A DNA stretch of 64,000 nt, taken from Clostridiales bacterium. GTDB taxonomy: Bacteria > Bacillota > Clostridia > Christensenellales > Borkfalkiaceae. Below are positions 17,304-26,016 of this stretch, in pieces. The stretch is from positions 1 through 64,000 of the forward strand of contig SVIN01000007.1 in the NCBI GenBank assembly GCA_015069495.1, read 5' to 3'. The notes beneath the pieces are model-generated. The model ran no database searches and was not told the DNA's origin. It worked only from the letters and a program-made list of their open reading frames with translations. A program made the translations under genes and the position numbers. Position 1 is the stretch's first letter, and each line of letters opens with the position of its first letter.

Positions 17304-17957
17304 ATGAAAGAAGTAAAAATTGCACCGTCGATTTTATCGGCGGATTTTGCAAAAATGGGTGAGGAAGTGCAATCCTTGCAAGCGTGCGGTGCGGATATGG
17401 TGCATTGTGACGTTATGGACGGGGTATTTGTCAACAATATCACTTTTGGTATTAAAATGGTAGAAGATATCCGTAAGTTGACAACGTTGCCTTTGGATTG
17501 CCATTTGATGATTGTGCATCCTGAAAAGTACGTGGAACGTTTTGCGAAGGCGGGGGCAGATATCATTACCGTACACTATGAAGCGTGTCAAGACAACCTT
17601 GAAAACGTGTTGCGCTTGATTAAGAGTACGGGTGTAAAGTGCGGGGCGGTGATTAATCCCGATACGCCCGTGGAGAAAATTAAGGACGTGATTTTACTGT
17701 GTGATATGGTATTGGTGATGAGCGTCTTCCCTGGGTTTGGCGGGCAGGCGTTTATTCCGTCCGTGTTGGATAAAGTGCGCGAAATCCGCGCTATCATAGA
17801 CGAGAGCGGTAAGGAGATTGACCTGCAAATTGACGGCGGTATCACAGCGGAAAACGTTTCAACGGTTAAAGAAGCGGGGGCAAACGTAATCGTTGCGGGC
17901 AGTGCCGTGTTTAAGGCAAGCGACCGCGCGGAAATGATTGCTAAGTTGAAGGCGTAA
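17304..17957 (+). CDS. rpe: Ribulose-phosphate 3-epimerase
   Basis: 217 residues, full-length TIM barrel. Interconverts ribulose-5-P and xylulose-5-P in the pentose phosphate pathway. Signature segments: APSILSADFAKMGEEV at the start, HCDVMDGVFVNNITFG (metal-binding His and catalytic Asp), DCHLMIVHPE, MSVFPGFGGQAF and DGGITAENV. AGAGG lies upstream. Its stop is two bases before the MATE start. Confidence 0.96.
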   Translation: MKEVKIAPSILSADFAKMGEEVQSLQACGADMVHCDVMDGVFVNNITFGIKMVEDIRKLTTLPLDCHLMIVHPEKYVERFAKAGADIITVHYEACQDNLENVLRLIKSTGVKCGAVINPDTPVEKIKDVILLCDMVLVMSVFPGFGGQAFIPSVLDKVREIRAIIDESGKEIDLQIDGGITAENVSTVKEAGANVIVAGSAVFKASDRAEMIAKLKA

Positions 17958-17959
17958 CT

Positions 17960-19390
17960 ATGCAAAAAACAAAAAGAAAAATTGACTTTACCAATGGTAA
18001 AATCTTTTTGAAAATCATATGGTTTGTCTTACCGATTGTGGCAAGCAACCTTTTACAGATGTTGTACAATGCGGCTGACATGATGGTGGTCAGCCTTTCG
18101 CATGAGCAAAATGCGGTAGGGGCGATTGGGACAACCACTTCGTTTGTACATTTGGTGGTCAACCTTTTTATCGGGTTTGCGGTCGGGGCGAACGTCGTCG
18201 TAGCGCGTGAAATTGGCGCGGGGGATGGTGAGCGTACGCAAAACGCGGTGCATACTTCTCTCATTATGGCGGTTATTTTTGGCGTTGTAGGTTGTGTGGT
18301 TGGCGTGGCGATTTCCAAACCCGTTTTAAGAGCGATGGGTAACACTGGCAATCTGTTGTCTTTGGCGGTAACCTACACTTCGCTGTATTTCCTTGGGGTA
18401 CCTTTTCTTGCTGTGACGAATTACCTGATGGCAATTTTTCGCGCGAAAGGGGATGCGAAAACGCCTTTAATCGTGTTGGCTTGTACGGGCGTTTTAAACG
18501 TGGTGATGAATTTGTTTTTTGTCTTAGCGGTAGGTTTGTCCGTGGAAGGGGTTGCAATTGCGACTGCGATTGCGAACGTTGCCTCGGCGGTGATTTTACT
18601 GGTAAGATTACAAAGAAGCGGTGACGAAACGGCTTTTTCGTGGAAAAAACTGAAGGTGGATAGGGACGCGTTTTGGGATATCGTTGTGAACGGTTTGCCT
18701 GCGGGTATACAGAGTGCGTTGTTTTCCTTATCCAATATGTTGATACAATCCTCGGTCGTGACGGTAAACAACAATATTTGCCCGCCCGAAACTTTCGATT
18801 ATGCGCCTATTGTCAGCGGAAATTCGGCGTCGGCGAACTTGGAAGGATTTGTCTATACGGCAATGAATGCGGTATATCAAGGGGCGATTACTTTTACCAG
18901 CCAAAATATAGGCGCGAAAAAACCGCAAAGAGTGAAACGTATCATGTATTGCTGTTTTGGGATTACCACCATGATCGGGGTATTTATGTCGGGGATTGTG
19001 TTGTTGTTGCATAACCCGCTGTTGGCGTTGTACGGTATCGTGGAAGGAGAAGCAGGCAGTTTAGAAGCGCTTGCAATGGATGCGGCGATTACAAGATTGT
19101 GGTTTATTTGCGCACCCTATTTCTTGTGCGGGTGTATGGAAGTTTGCACGGGTGTATTGCGCGGACTTGGGAAATCGTTGACTTCTACCGTGATATCCTT
19201 GATAGGCGCATGTTTTTTGCGTGTGGTTTGGATATGGACGGTGTTCCCCGCTTCGCAGACTTTGGAAACGATTTTTCTGTCCTATCCTATTACGTGGATA
19301 GCAACCACCTTGACAGCGTTTATCGTGATACAAGTGCTGTTGAGGAAGATTTTGAAAAAAACGGAAGAATCCGAAGTTATGGAATATTAA
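17960..19390 (+). CDS. MATE family multidrug/cation efflux transporter
   Basis: 476 residues with about 12 hydrophobic helices in two homologous halves (MatE domains starting IWFVLPIVASNLLQMLYNAAD and FWDIVVNGLPAGIQSALFSLSN). Probably an Na+ or H+ antiporter expelling small molecules; the substrate cannot be predicted. It starts two bases after the rpe stop without an independent ribosome-binding site, so it is translated with rpe. It stands where thiN lies in Bacillus. Confidence 0.9.
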   Translation: MQKTKRKIDFTNGKIFLKIIWFVLPIVASNLLQMLYNAADMMVVSLSHEQNAVGAIGTTTSFVHLVVNLFIGFAVGANVVVAREIGAGDGERTQNAVHTSLIMAVIFGVVGCVVGVAISKPVLRAMGNTGNLLSLAVTYTSLYFLGVPFLAVTNYLMAIFRAKGDAKTPLIVLACTGVLNVVMNLFFVLAVGLSVEGVAIATAIANVASAVILLVRLQRSGDETAFSWKKLKVDRDAFWDIVVNGLPAGIQSALFSLSNMLIQSSVVTVNNNICPPETFDYAPIVSGNSASANLEGFVYTAMNAVYQGAITFTSQNIGAKKPQRVKRIMYCCFGITTMIGVFMSGIVLLLHNPLLALYGIVEGEAGSLEALAMDAAITRLWFICAPYFLCGCMEVCTGVLRGLGKSLTSTVISLIGACFLRVVWIWTVFPASQTLETIFLSYPITWIATTLTAFIVIQVLLRKILKKTEESEVMEY

Positions 19391-19433
19391 ATAATGTATA
19401 CGCGTGCGCGTGTGTAGAGCACTAATGAAGAAA

Positions 19434-19460
19434 CCCCGAACGAGGACAACTCGGTCGGGG
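19434..19460 (+). terminator. Terminator after MATE gene
   Basis: CCCCGA..GAG / CTC..TCGGGG hairpin, followed by TCGATTTTTA. Confidence 0.7.
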
Positions 19461-19490
19461 TCGATTTTTACTATGTATAGAAAACGCAAA

Positions 19491-19519
19491 AAACCGATTT
19501 TCGGGATGAAAATCGGTTT
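19491..19519 (-). terminator. rpmB terminator (possibly bidirectional)
   Basis: AAACCGATTTTC / GAAAATCGGTTT perfect 12 bp stem; on the minus strand it is followed by TTTTGCGTTTT. Confidence 0.85.
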
Positions 19520-19546
19520 CATGACATAATTACAAAGGGGACGAAA

Positions 19547-19738
19547 TTATTCAGCGTCCGCTTTCTTAAGGGTTCTGATGCATCTTGCGCAAACGTAACC
19601 GTTCGTTTCCTTACCGTCTTCTACGTAGGAAATCTTCTGTACGTTTACCTTGAAAGTTCTTCTCGTTTTACGGTTCGAGTGGCTTACGTTGTTACCCGAC
19701 GCTTGACCTTTACCGCAAATATTGCATACTCTGGACAT
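19547..19738 (-). CDS. rpmB: 50S ribosomal protein L28
   Basis: 63 residues starting [14 protein letters not shown] at 19738 is chosen because GGAGGTG lies seven bases upstream; the GTG at 19747 overlaps that site. Has two Cys pairs (CNIC and CARC), so it is the zinc-binding C+ form, with the [11 protein letters not shown] motif typical of L28. The opposite orientation to neighbouring fakA matches other Firmicutes. Confidence 0.95.
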   Translation of the reverse strand: MSRVCNICGKGQASGNNVSHSNRKTRRTFKVNVQKISYVEDGKETNGYVCARCIRTLKKADAE

Positions 19739-19829
19739 ATTAAACACCTCCGTTTTTGGGTTATTTTTTTCTAAGGTTTATATGCTTGCGGACATGCGAA
19801 AAGTGCGTTGCCTCAAAACAAGCATAAAT

Positions 19830-19858
19830 AATATACCATTTCTTTTAAGAAAAAGCAA
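19830..19858 (-). promoter_or_regulatory. rpmB promoter
   Basis: On the minus strand: -35 TTGCTT (19853-19858), 17 bp spacer, -10 TATATT (19830-19835). Confidence 0.65.
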
Positions 19859-19918
19859 TTAAAAACGGGTCGAAAAAGCATAAAAATTAAAAAATTTAAG
19901 AAAAAATTGAAAAAGTGC

Positions 19919-19947
19919 TTGCCAAACTGCAATAAATAGTGTACAAT
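19919..19947 (+). promoter_or_regulatory. yloU promoter
   Basis: -35 TTGCCA (19919-19924), 17 bp spacer, -10 TACAAT (19942-19947). Divergent from the rpmB promoter. Confidence 0.75.
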
Positions 19948-19970
19948 GAATAAGTAAATGGAGAATGATT

Positions 19971-20309
19971 ATGTCAGTTAATACAAATAACGCATACGGA
20001 AAAATTTCCATATCTGACCTTGCAATTGCAAAGGTCGCTTCGCACACGGCGATGGAATCGTACGGGATTGTCGAAATGGTATCCCGCCGTTTCACCGATA
20101 GTCTGAGAAAAGACAGTGCGGGCCGAGGTATCAAGGTAACAACGTCAGGAAACCGTATTTACGTGGACGTGTACGTCATCATGAAATACGGTGTATCCAT
20201 CAACGCTGTTGCTGAATCGTTAAAGGAAGCCATCAAGTATAAGGTAGAGGTGTTTACCGGTATGCTTGTGGATACTGTGAACGTAAACGTACTGGGGATC
20301 AAATTATAA
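19971..20309 (+). CDS. yloU: Asp23/Gls24 family protein (YloU-like)
   Basis: 112 residues. Asp23 domain signatures: GKISISDLAIAKVASHTAME at the N-terminus, GNRIYVDVYVIMKYGVSI in the middle and VNVNVLGIKL at the end. These proteins are envelope-associated and the function is poorly defined; yloU is nearly always next to the fatty-acid kinase gene. ATG 19971 is preferred over the ATG at 19965 because GGAG is at 19960-19963. The 135 bp gap to fakA has T-runs but no clear terminator. Confidence 0.9.
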   Translation: MSVNTNNAYGKISISDLAIAKVASHTAMESYGIVEMVSRRFTDSLRKDSAGRGIKVTTSGNRIYVDVYVIMKYGVSINAVAESLKEAIKYKVEVFTGMLVDTVNVNVLGIKL

Positions 20310-20444
20310 GAGCACGCAGCGCGGTCTTTTTTGGCATGCGCTTTTTTGTGTTGCGGCCTTTTCCAACACCACTCCTTTAAGCTCAACACAATATATACGC
20401 CCGTGTGTCGGGTAAATAAACAAAGGTAGAAGGAGCATTTTCTA

Positions 20445-22091
20445 ATGCATAAAACAATCAACAGTACCGATTTGAGAAATATGATTCTCGTCGGGGCAAA
20501 ACAACTTGAAATCAATCGCGCGAAAGTAGATGCTTTGAACGTATTCCCCGTTCCCGACGGCGATACGGGTACAAATATGTCCTTGACGATGCAATCGTGC
20601 GTGAAAGAAATGACGGCTTGCCAGTCGAGTTCGTTCGCCGAAGTATGCGACAGCATTTCCAAAGGTGCATTAAAAGGCGCCCGCGGGAACTCGGGCGTTA
20701 TCTTATCCCAAATTTTGAAAGGGCTTTGTACCATAATCAGAAAGGCGGAAAAAGAGGTAGACGTTAAGACTTTTGCAAAGGCTTTTGAATCCGCTACGAA
20801 AGTGGCTTACGGGGCAGTATCCGTACCTAAAGAAGGGACGATTTTGACCGTTATCCGCATGATGAGCGAATACGCTGTGAAAATTGCGGCGAAAAAGAAG
20901 AATATCGAAACGTTTTTGGAAGACGTTATCAAAGAAGGCGATCGCGCTTTGTCGTTGACCCCTGAAATGTTACCCGTATTGAAAAAAGCGGGCGTTGTAG
21001 ACAGCGGCGGTGTTGGTTTAATGACCATCATCAAGGGGTTCCTTTCCGCTTTGACTGGGGAAGAAATTGCCGACGATTATGCTGATATGGAAGCTTCTGC
21101 ATCGGAAGATGGGGAATTTGGCGACAACTCTGCAATTTTGAACATGGATATCGGTGAAATTCAGTTCGCGTACTGCACCGAATTTTTCATCATCAACATG
21201 AAGAAGAGTACCACCCTTTCCGCAATCGACCGTTTGCGTGAAAAATTGATGTCGATTGGCGACAGCGTCATCTGTATTGGGGATTTGGAATTCGTCAAAG
21301 TGCACGTGCATACCAACCAGCCCGGTAAGGCGTTGACGTACGCATTGGAACTTGGTGAACTTGACAGACTCAAAATTGAAAACATGTTGGAACAGAACCG
21401 TCAGTTGAAGGCGAAGATGGATGCGGAAAGAAAGGAGATGGGTATGCTTGCGATCTGTACGGGCGCAGGGCTTTCCGAAATCTTCAAGGAATTGTTGGTA
21501 GATCGTATCATCGAAGGCGGTCAGACCATGAACCCTTCCGCAAACGATATCGCAAATGCGGCGCAGAAAATCAACGCAGACCACATTTTTGTGTTCCCTA
21601 ACAATAAAAACATTATTTTGGCGGCTGAACAGGCAAAGAACCTTGTGGAAAACAAGACTTTGCACGTTATCCCCACCAAAAACGTACCGCAGGGGTTTGC
21701 AGCGGCGCTTGAATTCTCCACCGATTGTAGCGCGGAAGAAAACAAGACGAATATGATTCACGCCCTCGACAACGTAAAGGTTGGTCAAGTTACCTATGCG
21801 GTAAGAAATACTACCTTGAACGGCTTCTCCATCAAGGAAGGGGATATCATCGGTTTGGATGATAAGAAGATTTTGGCAAAATCCCATTCGTTGGAAGAAA
21901 CCGTCTTGAAATTAATCGGTAAGATGAAGGAAGAATTCCATCAGGTAATCACCTTATATTATGGTGAAGACGTGAAGGAAGAAGAAGCGGAAGAACTTTG
22001 CGCGGTTATCGCGGAGAAATATCCTGACTGCGACGTGGATTTCCACAACGGTGGTCAAGCGGTATACTACTATATCATGGCATTGGAATAA
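20445..22091 (+). CDS. fakA: DAK2 domain fatty acid kinase subunit FakA (YloV-like)
   Basis: 548 residues. N-terminal DAK2/Dak phosphatase-like domain with the metal/ATP-binding NVFPVPDGDTGTNM segment (about 26-39) and GARGNSGVILSQ, a middle domain and a C-terminal FakA domain. With a DegV-like FakB it phosphorylates fatty acids for phospholipid synthesis; no fakB is in the window. GAAGGAG lies upstream. The sdaAB-sdaAA genes that sit between yloV and recG in Bacillus are absent. Confidence 0.93.
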   Translation: MHKTINSTDLRNMILVGAKQLEINRAKVDALNVFPVPDGDTGTNMSLTMQSCVKEMTACQSSSFAEVCDSISKGALKGARGNSGVILSQILKGLCTIIRKAEKEVDVKTFAKAFESATKVAYGAVSVPKEGTILTVIRMMSEYAVKIAAKKKNIETFLEDVIKEGDRALSLTPEMLPVLKKAGVVDSGGVGLMTIIKGFLSALTGEEIADDYADMEASASEDGEFGDNSAILNMDIGEIQFAYCTEFFIINMKKSTTLSAIDRLREKLMSIGDSVICIGDLEFVKVHVHTNQPGKALTYALELGELDRLKIENMLEQNRQLKAKMDAERKEMGMLAICTGAGLSEIFKELLVDRIIEGGQTMNPSANDIANAAQKINADHIFVFPNNKNIILAAEQAKNLVENKTLHVIPTKNVPQGFAAALEFSTDCSAEENKTNMIHALDNVKVGQVTYAVRNTTLNGFSIKEGDIIGLDDKKILAKSHSLEETVLKLIGKMKEEFHQVITLYYGEDVKEEEAEELCAVIAEKYPDCDVDFHNGGQAVYYYIMALE

Positions 22092-22146
22092 TGTATAAAT
22101 ATGCATAAAATGGCGCATAATTATACAAAATAAAGAGCAAAGTAAG

Positions 22147-22175
22147 TGGGAAGGCGGCGGCGCTTTCCCATTTTT
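22147..22175 (+). terminator. Probable fakA terminator
   Basis: TGGGAA..GCGGCGGCGC..TTTCCCA followed by TTTTT. Confidence 0.65.
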
Positions 22176-22211
22176 GCATCACTTTTATGATACGCGCGGG
22201 CGGTTATGGTC

Positions 22212-22397
22212 GCAAGGTAAAACCTTGCTTGTAAAGGGCTAAGTGTGCGAGGGCTCTGCCCACTCGGACAATGCAATGTAAACATTGTCCTCGGACACCG
22301 CAAACGCCGACATATGCGTTTGCTCATCTCGTCCCTAAAAGGCATTATCAATGCCTTTCTTAACGGGCAACTCGTCCCGCAAGGGATTGTATCCCTT
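22212..22397 (+). repeat. Mini-hairpin array F (CTCG-type linkers)
   Basis: Hairpins separated by linkers containing CTCGG or CTCGTCCC: GCAAGG-taaaa-CCTTGC (22212), GGGC-tct-GCCC (22251), an ACAATG..CATTGT stem-loop, GCAAACGC-cgacatat-GCGTTTGC (22310), AAAGGCATT-atc-AATGCCTTT (22337) and AAGGGAT-tgt-ATCCCTT (22381). Same architecture as the GTGAATT arrays but a different linker. It fills the fakA-recG gap. Confidence 0.7.
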
Positions 22398-22429
22398 GAC
22401 CCTAACTTTGGGGCGGGAAAGGAGAAAAT

Positions 22430-24436
22430 ATGAAATTGTCAACGTTGCGTTCGATTGGTGAGAAACGCGAAAAGGATTTTCAAAAATTAGGAATTTACGA
22501 GGTCGAGGATCTCGTAAGGTTTTATCCGCGCGCGTATTTGGATTTGACCGAGCGTTCTTCCCTCAAAACCGCTTACCACAACGATATGGTTTTGGTCGCT
22601 TGCGAAGTCAACCGCGTCGTGCCTGTCAATTACGGGACGAAACGGAAAATGGTCAAAGCTTTTTGTTCGCAGGACGGGTTTCCCTTTACCGTCGTGTGGT
22701 TTAACCAACCGTACGTCATTCAAAAACTCAAGGCGGGTGAATACCTTTTCTATGGCCGTGTGCAAAATAAGTTTGGGCAAATTTCTCTTGTCAATCCTAC
22801 CTTTGAGGAATTGGATAAAAATTACCGCTTGAAGGGCATCGTACCCATTTACCCCTTAAAGGGTGCACTTAGTCAAAAGGTGGTGCGTTCTGCGGTCAAG
22901 GAAGCGTTGCAAAAATGCGACCTTTCCACCGTGATTCCTTGGCAAATTACACAAAAATACGATTTGCCGTCCTTGGAAAAAGCCTACTACCAAGTACACA
23001 ACCCCGTCGATATCAAACAAAAAGACAATGCGTCCGAACGGATTGCTTTGGAAGAATATTTTATCCTCATTTCCGCATTCAAAATCATCAAGGGCGGGAA
23101 AGAGGACGTGCGATTGCATAATTATACAGTCAAAGCCAGCGACGTGAAAGAGTTCGCTTCTCGGTTTGGTTTTGAATTTACAGACGGGCAGAAACACGCG
23201 GTCAATGCGATTTTTGAGAACTTATACGAGCCCACGCGCATGAACCGTTTGGTGCAAGGGGACGTAGGCAGCGGTAAAACGGCCGTTGCGCTGTGCGGTA
23301 TTTTCATGGCGGTAAAAAGCGGATTTTCCGCGGCATACCTTTCTCCGACGGAAGTGCTTGCGGCGCAAAATTACGCTGTGTTACAAAAATATTTTCCCGA
23401 TTACCGCGTTGGATATTTGGCGGGCGGTATGACGGCGAAAGAAAAACGGGAGATGAAAACCGCATTGAAAAACGGAGAAATCGATATCCTGTGCGGGACG
23501 CATGCGATTTTCCAAAACGACGTGGAAATCCCCAACCTTTCCTTCATTGTCTGCGACGAACAACACCGTTTCGGCGTGGCACAACGCAATGCGTTGGCGG
23601 AGAAAGGGGAAGGGGTGGACATGCTGGTTATGAGCGCAACGCCCATACCTCGAACGCTCTCTTTGATATTCTACGGGGATTTGGACGTAACGACGATTAC
23701 CGACAAGCCGAAGGCGCGTCAGGAAATTTCCACAGGTATCATCCCCGAAAGTAAGTATGACGACATGTTAGAATACGTGCGCCGTGAAACGGCGGCGGGT
23801 AAGCAAGCCTACTTCGTTTGCGCGAAGATTGACGATGATGAGGAAGGCTCGATCATGAGCGTCACCGAAGTGTACGAGGAACTGCAAAACCGTTTGCCGA
23901 CGGTGCGTTTTGCGTTACTTCACGGGCGTATGAAAGATAAAGAAAAATCGGAAATTATGGCTGCGTTCAAAGCGCGGGAATACGATTGTTTGGTGTCTAC
24001 CACCGTTATCGAAGTCGGGGTGGACGTACCCAACGCGACCATCATGATTATTTACAATGCCGAACGCTTTGGACTGTCGCAATTGCATCAGCTTCGCGGG
24101 CGCGTAGGGCGCGGTGCGGAAAAGAGTTACTGTTTCCTTTTGATGGGGTCGGACGGGGAGACCGCGCGGGAGCGTTTGCTCACCTTAAAAGAAAATACGG
24201 ACGGGTTCAAAATTGCGGAAAAGGATTTGGAAATGCGCGGCAGCGGGGACTTTTTCGGGACAAGACAATCGGGGAAAATGCTGTCCGATATCAAGAATCT
24301 CAAATACCCCACGCAGGTGATTTTTGCGGCGAAGCGGTTGTCCGACGATGCATTCGATGGACAATACGCGGACGAGCGTTTGCGGACGGCGGCATTGAAA
24401 AAATATGACAGTTTGAAGGACGTTGTACTCAACTAA
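22430..24436 (+). CDS. recG: ATP-dependent DNA helicase RecG
   Basis: 668 residues. Remodels stalled forks and Holliday junctions. N-terminal wedge (OB) domain about 50-150, Walker A QGDVGSGKT, DEQHRFGV (DExH box), SATPIPRTL, TTVIEVGVDVPNA and QLRGRVGRG motifs are complete. AAAGGAG precedes ATG 22430. It closes the housekeeping block; fapR-plsX, frequent next genes, are not present. Confidence 0.96.
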   Translation: MKLSTLRSIGEKREKDFQKLGIYEVEDLVRFYPRAYLDLTERSSLKTAYHNDMVLVACEVNRVVPVNYGTKRKMVKAFCSQDGFPFTVVWFNQPYVIQKLKAGEYLFYGRVQNKFGQISLVNPTFEELDKNYRLKGIVPIYPLKGALSQKVVRSAVKEALQKCDLSTVIPWQITQKYDLPSLEKAYYQVHNPVDIKQKDNASERIALEEYFILISAFKIIKGGKEDVRLHNYTVKASDVKEFASRFGFEFTDGQKHAVNAIFENLYEPTRMNRLVQGDVGSGKTAVALCGIFMAVKSGFSAAYLSPTEVLAAQNYAVLQKYFPDYRVGYLAGGMTAKEKREMKTALKNGEIDILCGTHAIFQNDVEIPNLSFIVCDEQHRFGVAQRNALAEKGEGVDMLVMSATPIPRTLSLIFYGDLDVTTITDKPKARQEISTGIIPESKYDDMLEYVRRETAAGKQAYFVCAKIDDDEEGSIMSVTEVYEELQNRLPTVRFALLHGRMKDKEKSEIMAAFKAREYDCLVSTTVIEVGVDVPNATIMIIYNAERFGLSQLHQLRGRVGRGAEKSYCFLLMGSDGETARERLLTLKENTDGFKIAEKDLEMRGSGDFFGTRQSGKMLSDIKNLKYPTQVIFAAKRLSDDAFDGQYADERLRTAALKKYDSLKDVVLN

Positions 24437-24513
24437 TAAAAAAATAGATGCTTTCAATCGAAAATGTCATATAAATTTATGATAAAATCGGTGATTTTTT
24501 TTAGGTTTACCTA

Positions 24514-24542
24514 TTGACGAGGAACAAAATTTATTGTATAAT
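24514..24542 (+). promoter_or_regulatory. hisIE promoter
   Basis: -35 TTGACG (24514-24519), 17 bp spacer, -10 TATAAT (24537-24542). Confidence 0.85.
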
Positions 24543-24606
24543 AGAATTGGAATAACCGATCGTGAGGCAGGGGGAACTGTATTCGCGGAGGATGCGGAGG
24601 TATGCT

Positions 24607-25245
24607 ATGGCAGGGAAAAAGGCAACCATGGAAGTGAAAAATGTGAAATTTGCAAAGGACGGGACGGTACCCGTAATCGTGCAGGATTATGAAAGCGGTG
24701 AAGTGTTGATGTTGGCATATGCCAACCAAGAAGCTTTGACCGCAACGTTGGAAAGCGGTTACGCGCATTATTATTGCCGTACGAAAAAGGAAGTGTATAA
24801 ATTTGGCGAAGAATGGGGCAATACGCAGAAATTGCGCGCGGCGTTTGCGGAAGACGGCGGCGCATGCATTTTGTTTAAGGTAGATCAACGCTTTAAGGCG
24901 GATCCTGAAAAGGAAACCTTTACCAAATTCAGCGAACAGTTCGTCGGCGAATATAACAATATCGGCAGTGAAATGTTCGGACGTTTGCAACGTATCATTG
25001 CAGACGTGAAAAAGAACCCCGAAAACGGCGCATACACCAGTTTCTTGTTCGTGCGCGGTGTAGACCGTATTGGTAAAAAAGTGGGTGAAGAAGCGGTGGA
25101 ATTGGTCATCGCAGCGAAAAACGACGACAAGAAAATTGTCGTCAGCGAAGCTGCGGATTTGTTGTACCACGTGATGGTATTGCTGAACGCTAAGGGCGTG
25201 AAAATTTCCGAAGTGTGCGAAGAACTTTGCAAACGCAATAGATAA
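24607..25245 (+). CDS. hisI: HisIE-like bifunctional protein with degenerate HisI half
   Basis: 212 residues from ATG 24607, which has GGAGG at 24594-24599. The C-terminal half (about 115-212) is a good PRA-pyrophosphohydrolase/MazG-like HisE domain: FGRLQRIIADVKKN, RVGEEAVELVIAAK-type segment, EAADLLYHVMVLL. The N-terminal half aligns with PRA-cyclohydrolase HisI (MLAYANQEALTATLESGYAHYY, WGNTQKLR) but lacks its metal sites: the DCDxD motif reads AEDGG and the ACHTGxxSCF motif reads ADPEKETF, with no Cys. HisI activity is therefore probably lost. No other his genes are nearby and the gene has its own promoter and terminator. It could be repurposed or could complement a separate HisI elsewhere. 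Confidence 0.8.
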   Translation: MAGKKATMEVKNVKFAKDGTVPVIVQDYESGEVLMLAYANQEALTATLESGYAHYYCRTKKEVYKFGEEWGNTQKLRAAFAEDGGACILFKVDQRFKADPEKETFTKFSEQFVGEYNNIGSEMFGRLQRIIADVKKNPENGAYTSFLFVRGVDRIGKKVGEEAVELVIAAKNDDKKIVVSEAADLLYHVMVLLNAKGVKISEVCEELCKRNR

Positions 25246-25263
25246 ACATGATATCTTGATAGA

Positions 25264-25301
25264 AAACCCGATTTTGGCTTGGTCAAAGTCGGGTTTTTTT
25301 T
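25264..25301 (+). terminator. hisIE terminator
   Basis: AAACCCGA..TCGGGTTT stem with a run of eight Ts. Confidence 0.85.
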
Positions 25302-25304
25302 CAT

Positions 25305-25757
25305 GGCTATGTCACAGAGAATGGTTGATTTTAGCTGAAATTTTTTTCAGCGACTTGACGAGAAAGATACAAGAAAGACAAGTGTTTTGTGAGGGCGCAT
25401 ACCCTGAAGCCTGACAAAGGTCAAAACAAACAAGATTGTAACGAGCGAAAAGGTGTTGATACTTCGTCAACCTCTCTTATAATACGCTGTATTATTGCAT
25501 TCGTTTTCCTTGTCTAAACTTCCTTTTCGCTCGTTACAATTGCCTTGCACCTTAAACCTTAGATTGTTTAGCAGATTTTGCCATAATGGCGCGACCGCGT
25601 ATAACATACGCCGAGCGTAAGTATGGCGGAAGATTCAAACAAGATTTGTTTAAGGCTTGTTCGGTTTAACCCTTGTCAGGCTTTTGTAACCGAGTAAAAC
25701 ACGAAGTATTTCGTAGTATTTTACCGTCAAAAATCAACCAAGTGATGTGACAGAGCC
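25305..25757. mobile_element. 453 bp non-autonomous TIR element (ISL3-like ends), copy 2
   Basis: Left end GGCTATGTCACAGAG..GGTTGATTTT; the right end is the complement of GGCTCTGTCACATCAC..GGTTGATTTT. Flanks TTTTTCAT and TTTTTTAT match at 7 of 8 positions, consistent with an 8 bp target duplication. Inside is a perfect 19 bp inverted repeat (25435-25453 with 25522-25540) enclosing further small hairpins, itself nested in GCCTGACAA..TTGTCAGGC. No open reading frame of note. The 77 bp element at 10183 is its deletion derivative. Confidence 0.75.
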
Positions 25758-25970
25758 TTTTTTATAAATGAATGATATCATGCGATGTACACCCAAAGTA
25801 CACCAAAAAAAATATTTTTTTATATTTTTTAGTCCACATGATTACACAGAAGCATAGAAAAACGCTCCTCTATATAATATTGTATCATACTAACAACAAC
25901 AAAAACTACAACAAATTAAATTTTTCGTGGAAAAATATATATTTTTTTTAATAAGTATCCGCATCAAAAA
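25758..25970. other. AT-rich gap with no recognisable gene
   Basis: Very AT-rich between the TIR element and the flavin reductase terminator. Contains TGTACACCCAAAGTACACC near the start. I see no coding region or clear promoter. Confidence 0.5.
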
Positions 25971-26000
25971 CCGCGGAGTGAAACGTGTTTCACTCCGCGG
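25971..26000 (-). terminator. Terminator of HAD/flavin reductase operon
   Basis: CCGCGGAGTGAAAC / GTTTCACTCCGCGG perfect 14 bp stem; on the minus strand TTTTTGATG follows. Confidence 0.85.
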
Positions 26001-26016
26001 CCATTTGTACCTTTTA

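Noticed and set aside
22092-22140. AT-rich ATGTATAAATATGCAT region after fakA as a promoter or small gene
   Set aside because: No spaced -35/-10 pair and no frame longer than a few codons.
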